Below, piece after piece: positions 1 through 7,628 of a DNA stretch of 9,155 nucleotides (position 1 is its first letter; the number at the start of each line of letters is the position of its first letter). The stretch spans positions 1 through 9,155 of the forward strand of contig JAKJGD010000044.1 in the NCBI GenBank assembly GCA_022704585.1. Direction: 5' to 3'. The notes under the pieces are model-generated. The model did no database searches, was not told the DNA's origin, and worked only from the letters and a program-made list of their open reading frames with translations. The translations under genes and the position numbers were made by a program. Source of the DNA: Spirochaetota bacterium (lineage in GTDB: Bacteria > Spirochaetota > UBA4802 > UBA5550).

Positions 1-1373
<1,373 letters not shown>

Positions 1374-1441
1374 AAGCAACCTCGTATAGGGGATAAGGCG
1401 GATGCCGGGTTATTACAGTCCTGGTGACGATCATGCCACAT

Positions 1442-1460
1442 AAGGGGCCTGCCCCCCCTT
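1442..1460. repeat. Short G/C-rich inverted repeat (AAGGGG/CCCCTT)
   Basis: Arms AAGGGG (1442-1447) and CCCCTT (1455-1460) enclose a seven-base loop. It lies about 70 bases upstream of the kinase start, in what would be its leader. No T-run follows on either strand and no gene ends here, so a terminator is unlikely. It may be a leader hairpin or operator, or chance. Confidence 0.35.
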
Positions 1461-1476
1461 CATGATATATTGTTTC

Positions 1477-1498
1477 AGTATAATTATCGGGTTGTCAA
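1477..1498 (-). promoter_or_regulatory. Possible kinase promoter elements (TTGACA and TATACT)
   Basis: Read on the minus strand, an exact TTGACA lies at 1498-1493 and a TATACT at 1482-1477. The two are only ten bases apart, so they cannot work as one sigma-70 pair. TTGACA with AACAAT 18 bases further, or TATACT with no good -35, are the alternatives. The position, about 100 bases upstream of the kinase start, is plausible. Confidence 0.25.
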
Positions 1499-1617
1499 TG
1501 TTATTTATAATCAGGAATTCTGAATGATAAGCAGATAAACCAGCGCTTTCTGCTGCTGCCGGAATCATGCGTTTAATGCCGCCGTGTCCATATAAATAAG
1601 CAATGTGATAAAAACCC

Positions 1618-1673
1618 TTGACTATATTCAGGGTGATTTTATTAATGCAACATATCCCGGGCGGCCGTATAAT
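1618..1673 (+). promoter_or_regulatory. Candidate ribBA promoter(s)
   Basis: Two overlapping candidates are visible. The first is TTGACT (1618-1623), a 17-base spacer and ATTAAT (1641-1646), with a good -35 and a moderate -10. The second is a perfect TATAAT at 1668-1673 whose -35 position is poor. Either would start a transcript about 90-115 bases before the ribBA start codon. No recognisable operator overlaps them. Confidence 0.4.
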
Positions 1674-1680
1674 CAGAGCT

Positions 1681-1740
1681 ATGGGAACAACCGCGGGCTA
1701 CGAATACTCCCCCAGCAGGCGATTCGCGCCCTTTGAATAA
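1681..1740 (+). CDS. Possible 19-codon leader reading frame upstream of ribBA
   Basis: An ATG at 1681 opens a frame of 19 codons ending in TAA, 27 bases before the ribBA start. The peptide would start MGTTAGYEYS and end RRFAPFE. There is no convincing Shine-Dalgarno in front. If transcription starts from the TATAAT at 1668-1673, the first transcribed base would fall at about the ATG, so it could only be read as a leaderless frame. It shows no run of a regulatory amino acid as in attenuator peptides, and may be chance. Confidence 0.2.
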   Translation: MGTTAGYEYSPSRRFAPFE

Positions 1741-1767
1741 ACCGGGCAGTATGCCAGGAGAAAACCA

Positions 1768-2997
1768 GTGAAGTCATGTACGATCCCCGAAGCCATTGAT
1801 GAGATTCGCGCCGGCAAGATGATAATACTGGTCGACAGCGAAGACCGCGAGAACGAGGGGGACCTTGTTATCGCTGCGGAGTTTTGCACCCCGCAAACCA
1901 TTAATTTTATGGCAACACACGGCCGCGGCCTCATCTGCGCCCCGATGACACAAGCCCGCGCGCGGGAGCTTGCGCTGGACCTCATGGTCGAGAACAACCA
2001 GGACAAGTACGGTACCGCTTTCACGGTATCGGTTGACGCGCGCGAGGGGACGACAACCGGCATATCCGCACATGACCGTGCGAAAACGGTGCACGTGCTC
2101 ATCGATGAATCCGCGAGGCCCGACGACTTGAGGAAACCGGGGCACATCTTCCCTCTTGCGGCGCGAAACGGAGGGGTACTGGTCCGCGCCGGGCACACCG
2201 AGGGCGTCGTTGACCTGACTCACCTGGCCGGCCTCAAGCCTGCCGGTGTCATCTGCGAGATCCTGAACGATGACGGTTCCATGGCACGACGCCCGGACCT
2301 GGATAAATTCGCGGAAAAGCACGGCCTGAAAATAGCCACCATCGCCGATCTTATCAAGTTCCGTCAGCACAAGGAGCGCCTGGTGCACCGGATTTCCGAG
2401 GCAAACCTCCCGACCGCCTACGGCGACTTCACTGTTATCGCCTACCAGACCGAGGTCAGCGAACTCACGCATGTCGCGCTGGTATGCGGCTCCGTCGAAG
2501 GAATGGAGAACGTGCTGGTGCGGGTCCATTCCGAGTGTCTTACCGGCGACGTGTTCGGCTCGCTCCGGTGCGATTGCGGCTCGCAGATCCACCGGGCAAT
2601 GGAAATGGTGGCCCGCGAAGGGCAGGGCGTGATACTCTACATGCGGCAGGAAGGTCGCGGGATAGGCCTGGGAAACAAGATCAAGGCCTACCACCTCCAG
2701 GATGCCGGCCTGGACACCGTCGAGGCGAACTTAGAACTGGGCTTCCCCCCGGACCTCCGGGACTACGGGATCGGGGCGCAGATTCTCGTCGACCTGGGCC
2801 TTCACAAGATACGCCTCCTGACAAATAATCCGAAAAAAGTTATCGGCCTCGACGGATACGGACTTGAAATCGTCGAGCGGGTTCCCATAGAAATCGACCC
2901 TCACGAGGAGAATGTTCACTATCTCCGCGCCAAGCGCGACAAGATGGGGCATCTGATCCTCGGCAACGACGGGAAGGCCAAGAAGACCAATGAATGA
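1768..2997 (+). CDS. ribBA: Bifunctional riboflavin enzyme: DHBP synthase / GTP cyclohydrolase II
   Basis: Makes both starting blocks of riboflavin in the cytoplasm. The N-terminal RibB domain (about 1-200) converts ribulose 5-phosphate to 3,4-dihydroxy-2-butanone 4-phosphate, and the C-terminal RibA domain (about 205-400) opens GTP to the diaminopyrimidinone. RibB signatures are SEDRENEGD at 24-32 and RAGHTEG at 140-146; Glu28 and His143 match the family's metal ligands. RibA shows the zinc cysteines Cys257, Cys268 and Cys270 with the spacing of E. coli RibA, the GRGIGLGNK loop (297-305), Asp329/Arg331 matching the catalytic Asp-Arg pair, and NNPKK (353-357). The length of 409 is typical for an intact fusion. 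GTG is the start, with AGGAG at 1756-1760 seven bases ahead. The stop overlaps the next gene by eight bases. Other rib genes are not in the window. Confidence 0.98.
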   Translation: MKSCTIPEAIDEIRAGKMIILVDSEDRENEGDLVIAAEFCTPQTINFMATHGRGLICAPMTQARARELALDLMVENNQDKYGTAFTVSVDAREGTTTGISAHDRAKTVHVLIDESARPDDLRKPGHIFPLAARNGGVLVRAGHTEGVVDLTHLAGLKPAGVICEILNDDGSMARRPDLDKFAEKHGLKIATIADLIKFRQHKERLVHRISEANLPTAYGDFTVIAYQTEVSELTHVALVCGSVEGMENVLVRVHSECLTGDVFGSLRCDCGSQIHRAMEMVAREGQGVILYMRQEGRGIGLGNKIKAYHLQDAGLDTVEANLELGFPPDLRDYGIGAQILVDLGLHKIRLLTNNPKKVIGLDGYGLEIVERVPIEIDPHEENVHYLRAKRDKMGHLILGNDGKAKKTNE

Positions 2998-3907
2998 TAA
3001 CGGCGCCACAATTCTCGTCGTCGATGACGAAGAGGTGATCCGCTATTCCCTTCAGAAAAAGCTGTCGCGGCTTGGATACAAGGTTGTCTCCATGGAAAAG
3101 GCCGAGGACGTTCTTTACCTTATAAAGAACGGCGAGAAGGTGGACCTTGTCATTACCGACATCAAGCTCAGGAAGATGGACGGGATAGAGCTCCTCAGGC
3201 GGATTCACGGGCTTGATGAGCCGATCCCCGTCCTCATAATAACCGGGCACGGAAACGTCGAGGACGCGATACGCGCCCTTCGCTACGGCGCGAGCGATTT
3301 CATCCGCAAGCCGTTCGATATAAATGATGTTGCCTCCACGGTCCGGGTCATACTTAACAGGAAACATGAGAAGAAGCTCGCCGAGCGTTTCGTTCGCTAC
3401 GTCGTGTACGAGAAAAGCCGGTACCGCATACCAATTGACGACACGATCATAACCGCTATATCGTATCATCTGACGAAAGACCTTGTTCCCTCGGGCCTGT
3501 GCAATAACACCACTGCCGAGAACATCGCCCTGGCCCTGCAGGAGTCCATCACCAATGCCATGTTCCACGGCTGCCTTGAAGTCTCGTCTTCCCTCAGGGA
3601 AGAGTACGGTATCAAGGGATATAATGACGAGATAGAAAAGAGAAAAGCCGATGACCTGTATCGCAACAGGCACGTCACCATATCCTATGAGCTCAACAGG
3701 GATTATGTGGAATACATGATAGAAGACGAGGGCCCGGGTTTCGACTACAACTCGCTTCCCGATCCGCGCGATCCCGATAATTTTTTCAGGAACAGCGGGC
3801 GGGGTCTTCTTATCATCAGGATCCACATGGACGAGGTGGGCTGGAATGACGCGGGGAACGCGCTCCGGCTCAGGAAGTATCGGGTAGAAAGAAACGAGGA
3901 CAATTGA
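2990..3907 (+). CDS. Response regulator: receiver domain fused to RsbW-like HATPase
   Basis: A signalling protein with no DNA-binding output. The receiver domain (about 6-122) has the acidic pair Asp12/Asp13, phospho-acceptor Asp57, Thr85 and Lys107, all the usual active-site residues. After a linker, residues about 155-300 form a GHKL ATPase of the anti-sigma/serine kinase type: N box [13 protein letters not shown] (182-194, with Glu185 and Asn189), G1 EDEGPGFD (245-252) and G2 SGRGLLI (269-275). No HisKA domain is present. Between the N and G1 boxes lies an unusually long charged segment (about 196-228). The family is expected to act by binding or phosphorylating a protein partner such as an STAS anti-anti-sigma factor; no such partner or PP2C phosphatase is in view. 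The start overlaps the end of ribBA by eight bases with only a weak Shine-Dalgarno, suggesting translational coupling. A gap of 37 bases separates it from mtnA. Confidence 0.9.
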   Translation: MNDNGATILVVDDEEVIRYSLQKKLSRLGYKVVSMEKAEDVLYLIKNGEKVDLVITDIKLRKMDGIELLRRIHGLDEPIPVLIITGHGNVEDAIRALRYGASDFIRKPFDINDVASTVRVILNRKHEKKLAERFVRYVVYEKSRYRIPIDDTIITAISYHLTKDLVPSGLCNNTTAENIALALQESITNAMFHGCLEVSSSLREEYGIKGYNDEIEKRKADDLYRNRHVTISYELNRDYVEYMIEDEGPGFDYNSLPDPRDPDNFFRNSGRGLLIIRIHMDEVGWNDAGNALRLRKYRVERNEDN

Positions 3908-3944
3908 CGGAGAGCCAGTGGCACTCTGACCGGAGGAGCGGATT

Positions 3945-4973
3945 ATGTTCACCATACGATGGGACGGTGATTCGGTTACGATTCTCGACCAGCGGCTGCT
4001 GCCGAAAATGGAAGTCTATAATACGTACCGGCACTATCAGGACGTCGCCGGCTCGATCCGGAACATGGAGACGCGGGGCGCTCCCGCCATCGGGATTGCA
4101 GCAGCTATGGGGATTGCCCTGGCCGCGCATCACCTGAATATATCCGCCCCGGATAAGTTCAGGGATGAGATGAACAGGATATGCGGTATCTTTGGCGCGA
4201 CGAGGCCCACCGCGGTTAACCTCTTTGCCTCGATCGCCAGGATGAAAAAGATCATTCAGCAGGGAAACGATATCTCCACTATCCGCCAGCTCCTGGAGGA
4301 GGAAGCCCTGGCAGTCTACAACGAGGACATCCAGGCAAACAAGGCCATGGGCAAAAACGGGAGCAGGTATATCAGCGACGGTGACGTTGTGCTCACCCAT
4401 TGCAATGCCGGCGCGCTCGCAACCGGCGGCTACGGGACGGCACTGGGAGTCATCAGGGCTTCGGTTGAGGAGGGGAAGAAAATCCAGGTGTACGCCTGCG
4501 AAACCAGACCCTACCTTCAGGGTGCGCGGCTGACCGCCTGGGAGCTTTTCCAGGACAATATCCCTGTCACGCTGATCACCGATTCCATGTCCGGTTATTT
4601 CATGCGAAACGGTGTCATTAAGAAGGTCATCGTGGGTGCAGACCGCGTTGCCGCTAACGGCGATGTTGCGAATAAAATAGGGACATATTCGCATGCGGTC
4701 CTGGCAAAGGAGAACGGTATTCCCTTTTACGTGGCCGCACCGGTCTCGACCCTTGACCCGGATACTAAGACCGGGGACGATATTCCGATCGAGGAGCGGA
4801 GCGTGGACGAGGTTGCTTATATCCGGGGCGAGCAGATAGCACCCGAGGGAATATCGATACGAAATCCCGCCTTTGACGTTACCCCGGGGAAGTATATCAC
4901 CGCCATTATAACCGAAAAAGGCGTTATCGAGAACCCTGCATCAACCGGGATCGGAAAATTGCTTAAATCATGA
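3945..4973 (+). CDS. mtnA: S-methyl-5-thioribose-1-phosphate isomerase
   Basis: Converts methylthioribose 1-phosphate to methylthioribulose 1-phosphate in the salvage of methylthioadenosine, the by-product of polyamine synthesis. Family marks are RGAPAIGIAAAMG (44-56), THCNAGALATGGYG (151-164) with catalytic Cys153, ETRPYLQGARLTAWE (186-200), TDSMSGYFM (212-220), GADRVAANGDVANKIGTY (231-248) with catalytic Asp233, and the late IPIEERS (280-286). The RGAPAIG motif and conserved Cys/Asp pair separate it from eIF2B subunits and ribose-1,5-bisphosphate isomerases. The length of 342 is normal. A clear AGGAG (3934-3938) lies six bases before the ATG, the best start signal in this operon. The stop overlaps the next start as ATGA. 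No mtnP, mtnK or other salvage gene is in the window, so whether the product goes back to methionine or into a DHAP-type shunt cannot be told. Confidence 0.97.
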   Translation: MFTIRWDGDSVTILDQRLLPKMEVYNTYRHYQDVAGSIRNMETRGAPAIGIAAAMGIALAAHHLNISAPDKFRDEMNRICGIFGATRPTAVNLFASIARMKKIIQQGNDISTIRQLLEEEALAVYNEDIQANKAMGKNGSRYISDGDVVLTHCNAGALATGGYGTALGVIRASVEEGKKIQVYACETRPYLQGARLTAWELFQDNIPVTLITDSMSGYFMRNGVIKKVIVGADRVAANGDVANKIGTYSHAVLAKENGIPFYVAAPVSTLDPDTKTGDDIPIEERSVDEVAYIRGEQIAPEGISIRNPAFDVTPGKYITAIITEKGVIENPASTGIGKLLKS

Positions 4974-5443
4974 AAAAAATCAGCGCCGAAATAACCATTA
5001 ATGCTCCGGCAGCGCGAGTATGGGCTATCATCTCTGATTTTGACTCATACCCTCTCTGGAATACTTTCACCCCGCGCATCACTCTAACCAATGACCGGTG
5101 CCGCGTTGGGGCTGAATTCGATCTTGACTGCCGTATGACTGATCGGGAATTACTTGTTAACGAGCATGAGACAATACTGGTATTCGAGCCGGAGAGGTTC
5201 AGTTTTTGCATGGGGACGTCCCGGTCCAGGGGGCGGCCCGGAATCAGGAGCTTCCGCTGGCAGATATGCGAGCCGATCGGTGAAGACCGCACCCGTTTCA
5301 TGAACCATGAGGAGTTCCACGGAGTTCTTGCGCCGCTTGTATATTTCCTTTATGCGAAGAAGCTCGGGGCGGCGTTTGAACGGTATTGCAGCGTGTTAAA
5401 AGAGTACGCGGAAGCCCGGGGACGCGGACGCGTCCGGAATTAA
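4970..5443 (+). CDS. SRPBCC (START-like) fold protein, function unknown
   Basis: A 157-residue protein of the polyketide-cyclase/SRPBCC superfamily, which folds into a helix-grip barrel with a hydrophobic ligand pocket. The N-terminus shows the usual strand then helix pattern (ITINAPAARVWAIISDFDSY, 9-28), followed by PLWNTFTPRI, characteristic of this group. A segment near 108-122 (TRFMNHEEFHGVLAP) precedes a long C-terminal helix (about 124-147), and the tail is rich in Arg and Gly. There is no signal peptide. It starts inside the mtnA stop (ATGA), so it is translated by coupling and is the last gene of the ribBA operon. The ligand is unknown; the neighbours give only a weak hint toward small-molecule metabolism. 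Its stop overlaps the convergent prepilin peptidase stop. Confidence 0.85.
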   Translation: MKKISAEITINAPAARVWAIISDFDSYPLWNTFTPRITLTNDRCRVGAEFDLDCRMTDRELLVNEHETILVFEPERFSFCMGTSRSRGRPGIRSFRWQICEPIGEDRTRFMNHEEFHGVLAPLVYFLYAKKLGAAFERYCSVLKEYAEARGRGRVRN

Positions 5444-6210
5444 TACAGGATCCTGAAATATACAAGTAGTATATCTCTCCCGTATAATAAAGATATAATT
5501 AGTCCGACTGCAAGGAATGGGGCGAACGGTATTTTCGTTCTGAGGCCCTTTTTTGTCTTCAGCGCATAGATGATCCCGACCAGCGCGCCTGTTACAAGGG
5601 ATATCTCCAGCACAACAATAGACTGCTCCAGACCCGATAAGAATCCGATGGCTGATGCCAGCTTGACGTCTCCGCCGCCAAATGACCCGGGAAACAGGAG
5701 CAGGATAACCATGAACACTGCGAAAAGCGCGAGCATTCCAAACAGATTGTCCCTGATGTTGTAGTTTAATATAACAGGGTAGGCTGATAGCAGTACAAAA
5801 GCAATGATGAGTGAGTCCGGAATGGTAAGGGTTTTCACGTCAATGATGGCTATACAGAGGGCGATACTGGCGAGTATATAGATGTTGAATGCATAAATCG
5901 AAACGCCTGTATTCCATGCGAACAGGGCGGCCATGGCCCCGTACAGGATCTCCATGGCTGGATACCAGACCGGGATCGTGCTGCCGCAATTTCTGCATTT
6001 CCCTTTCTGAATGATATATCCGAAGATTGGAATGAGCATGATAGGGCTTATCTCATTTCTGCAGGCCGGGCAACGGGAACGGGAAAAAAGCCCTTCAAGC
6101 GGTTTTGCGGCCATAGAGCCGTCGGTGTATCGTATCGCCAGGGTATAAAAGAAACTTCCCCAGAGAGTGCCAAATAAAAAGGATATGATAGTTATCGGTA
6201 GAATCCCCAT
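5440..6210 (-). CDS. Prepilin peptidase (A24 family, type IV pilin / type II secretion)
   Basis: An inner-membrane aspartyl protease that cuts the leader from type IV prepilins or pseudopilins and, in the full family, N-methylates the new end. The N-terminal helix (about 5-26) is followed by a cytoplasmic loop with two cysteine pairs (CPAC, 47-50; CRNC, 72-75), the zinc-type motif of the long form. The peptidase aspartates are Asp124 (in IAIIDVKTLTIPD) and Asp181 (in GGGDVKLASAIG), and the motif KIPFAPFLAVG (226-236) is typical. About seven to eight hydrophobic helices cover the rest. The length of 256 is normal. The ATG at 6210 has no evident Shine-Dalgarno, but the first residues fit the family's usual start. 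No pilin or secretion gene is beside it, so it probably serves substrates encoded elsewhere. Confidence 0.95.
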   Translation of the reverse strand: MGILPITIISFLFGTLWGSFFYTLAIRYTDGSMAAKPLEGLFSRSRCPACRNEISPIMLIPIFGYIIQKGKCRNCGSTIPVWYPAMEILYGAMAALFAWNTGVSIYAFNIYILASIALCIAIIDVKTLTIPDSLIIAFVLLSAYPVILNYNIRDNLFGMLALFAVFMVILLLFPGSFGGGDVKLASAIGFLSGLEQSIVVLEISLVTGALVGIIYALKTKKGLRTKIPFAPFLAVGLIISLLYGRDILLVYFRILY

Positions 6211-6259
6211 AAGTATCGAAAAATATTAAATCATGTAAAACGTCAAGGAGAATAACGAA

Positions 6260-6319
6260 ATGCCCATATTCCGGTTTTTTTTAATTTATTTTTATTTTTT
6301 AGAAACGCCATTCGTATAA
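6260..6319 (+). CDS. Possible 19-residue hydrophobic small protein
   Basis: An ATG at 6260 is preceded by AAGGAG (6245-6250) at a nine-base distance, as good as any Shine-Dalgarno in the window. The frame runs 19 codons to a TAA. The peptide starts MPIFRFFLIYFYFL and ends ETPFV, so it is almost entirely aromatic and aliphatic and could sit in the membrane. Its last bases overlap the TATAAT that probably serves the next gene. The underlying T-rich tract would produce Phe/Leu/Tyr codons by chance, so the strong ribosome site is the only real support. Confidence 0.35.
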   Translation: MPIFRFFLIYFYFLETPFV

Positions 6320-6320
6320 T
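6315..6320 (+). promoter_or_regulatory. -10 box for the ribbon-helix-helix gene
   Basis: A perfect TATAAT lies 29 bases before the ATG at 6350. The -35 position 17 bases upstream is a T-rich tract with no good hexamer; such tracts can act as upstream elements. It would give a transcript start at about 6326-6328 and a short leader with GGGAGG. Confidence 0.45.
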
Positions 6321-6349
6321 ATGTAAACGAGATTATTGGGAGGCATGCA

Positions 6350-6841
6350 ATGTATGTAGAAACAACAATCAATATCAATATTGACATTCTTGACAGGTTG
6401 TTAGATGCGTCATTAATCACAGGGGAGTCCAAACGAAACATTATTTCATCATTGATGCGTCGCCTTTCGGAAGACTATGAAAGGATTGCCGTTCCCTGGA
6501 GAAGAATAGCATACCAGAAGCGGGATGGTAAAAAGAAATGGAAACGTCTCCACGTTACGTTAATGCCGGATGAGTATGAGTTTTTCCTGGATATGAGAAA
6601 GGCTTGTAAATTATCCGTTTCACGTCTCGTTGCCTTTGCTGTGGGAAAATATCTCGATGAGATTATTGCCGAGTTTATAAAGGGTACCGATAACTATCGA
6701 TATAGCAATTACACTATTTCATATTTAATCAACAACGGCACTGTCTGCCTCATACATTACTGGGGGATACCGGAAAAACCACTTTCGGCGCACCTTTTAC
6801 GATTATTCCGGGGAGACGCTACCGGCGCACGCGGCGCATGA
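6350..6841 (+). CDS. Tandem ribbon-helix-helix protein, probable DNA binder
   Basis: Not recognised as a named protein. Two segments each fit the ribbon-helix-helix pattern of CopG/Arc-like DNA-binding proteins. In the first, strand TININI (6-11) is followed by helices at about 12-23 and 27-39, split by TGES. In the second, strand KRLHVTL (65-71) is followed by helices at about 72-86 and 89-108, split by KLSVS. Two copies in one chain would let a monomer form the two-ribbon sheet that normally needs a dimer. Between them is a basic stretch (about 50-66, RR, KR, KKK). Residues about 115-145 (NYTISYLINNGTV, HYWGIPEKP) match nothing I know. GGGAGG at 6338-6343, six bases before the ATG, supports the start. 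The gene is visibly more AT-rich than its neighbours until its last 60 bases. Its TGA abuts the stop of the convergent hydrolase. No toxin gene accompanies it, so an antitoxin role is unsupported. Confidence 0.75.
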   Translation: MYVETTININIDILDRLLDASLITGESKRNIISSLMRRLSEDYERIAVPWRRIAYQKRDGKKKWKRLHVTLMPDEYEFFLDMRKACKLSVSRLVAFAVGKYLDEIIAEFIKGTDNYRYSNYTISYLINNGTVCLIHYWGIPEKPLSAHLLRLFRGDATGARGA

Positions 6842-7627
6842 TCATGACAACTCAACAATATCCAGGTCCCCGGGGAAGAAAAACCCCGCGGCTTCGGCAC
6901 CGAGTATGTCTTTTTTCTTCGCGATCAGCTGGTCAACCGTGATTCCCGGTTGTGGATACATGTGTGTTATGAAAATTTTCGGCGGCATTACTCCCGTTTG
7001 TATGAGCCGCATGAAGTCTCCGTCTGACAGATGGCAGGCAACAGTGTTGTGACCTGCCAGGCTCCATTCCATGATGGCAACATCTGATGAGGAGAGCAGC
7101 ACAAGAAGGTTATCACAGAATCCAGTGTCACCGGTTACGCCGAGTCTGGTCCTTCCTATCTGGAGGCAATATCCTGTTGAGGTGGGCGTATGGGCGAGAC
7201 GATGGGCTCGCGCCGTGAGGAATTTCCCGTTAAATGACTCTGTATCGCCGAGCTCGATAAAACAAATATCAAACGGTACGCGGTGCTCACCGATGAACGG
7301 CAGCACGCATTCACTGGTGAAGCGTGCCAGTCCCGGTGGACCAACCAGCGTAAGTGATGCTGTGCGGGGCGTCACCGGGTCCCACATCTCTCCCCATAAA
7401 AGATCGATGAGGCCTGATGCATGGTCGGGGTGAAAATGGGTGAGCAGCACCGTGCTGATCTTTTCATGACTGAAAAAAGCGTCACCGACCCTGCTTATCT
7501 GGTGGTAACATCCACCACCGCAGTCAACGAGTACCATCTCTTTGCCGTCAGAGATTGCAAGGGAAGCGGAATTGCTTTGAGTCGAGACACAGGTGCCGGT
7601 CCCGAGGAAGGCAAGTTTTGCAGTCAT
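6842..7627 (-). CDS. Metallo-beta-lactamase-fold hydrolase, RNase Z-like
   Basis: A 261-residue soluble binuclear-metal hydrolase. Metal ligands are the THFHPDH box (His64, His66, Asp68, His69), a middle histidine (His142 or His146, in RAHRLAHTP), Asp167 (GVTGDTG), and late His199 and His222 (THMYPQ). The N-terminus KLAFLGTGTCVS and the pattern of ligands resemble RNase Z, but the protein is shorter than the usual 300 or so residues and I see no tRNA-binding arm, so a small-molecule phosphodiesterase or esterase role is equally open. The frame is open up to an ATG at 7705, but I start at 7627: there the minus strand carries GAGAGGTGA right before the ATG, and the conserved fold starts at residue 4. 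That site contains the speD stop, so speD and this gene are coupled with one base between them. Confidence 0.88.
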   Translation of the reverse strand: MTAKLAFLGTGTCVSTQSNSASLAISDGKEMVLVDCGGGCYHQISRVGDAFFSHEKISTVLLTHFHPDHASGLIDLLWGEMWDPVTPRTASLTLVGPPGLARFTSECVLPFIGEHRVPFDICFIELGDTESFNGKFLTARAHRLAHTPTSTGYCLQIGRTRLGVTGDTGFCDNLLVLLSSSDVAIMEWSLAGHNTVACHLSDGDFMRLIQTGVMPPKIFITHMYPQPGITVDQLIAKKKDILGAEAAGFFFPGDLDIVELS

Positions 7628-7628
7628 T

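Larger units (their letters stand above)
1374..1767. other. Divergent intergenic region between kinase and ribBA
   Basis: About 390 bases that separate the leftward kinase from rightward ribBA, so both genes probably start transcription here. The middle part (about 1460-1660) is AT-rich. It holds candidate promoters for both directions, a G/C-rich hairpin at 1442-1460, a short inverted repeat TCAG-GAATT-CTGA at 1511-1523, and a 19-codon open frame at 1681-1740. I looked for an FMN riboswitch because ribB/ribBA genes often have one, and saw none of its conserved core. No longer gene is convincing on either strand. Confidence 0.6.

Noticed and set aside
1374..1767. FMN riboswitch upstream of ribBA
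   Set aside because: I looked for the conserved G-rich core and paired helices of the RFN element and did not see them on the plus strand.
1774..4694. Large minus-strand open frames antisense to ribBA, the receiver-ATPase gene and mtnA
   Set aside because: Three plus-strand genes with strong family motifs account for this DNA; the antisense translations show no recognisable domains or ribosome sites.
5446..5455. CAGGATCCTG palindrome near the convergent junction
   Set aside because: A ten-base palindrome with no loop or T-run, inside coding sequence; best explained by chance.
5524..5554. GAACG-loop-CGTTC hairpin followed by six T as terminator for the ribBA operon
   Set aside because: The stem is only five pairs, eight bases separate it from the T-run, and it lies within prepilin peptidase codons.
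6281..6300. T-rich tract as an intrinsic terminator
   Set aside because: There is no G/C-rich stem before it, and no plus-strand gene ends upstream other than the convergent region 800 bases away.
6350..6841. Antitoxin of a toxin-antitoxin pair
   Set aside because: The ribbon-helix-helix fold would allow it, but no small toxin-like gene follows; the next gene is a convergent metallo-hydrolase.
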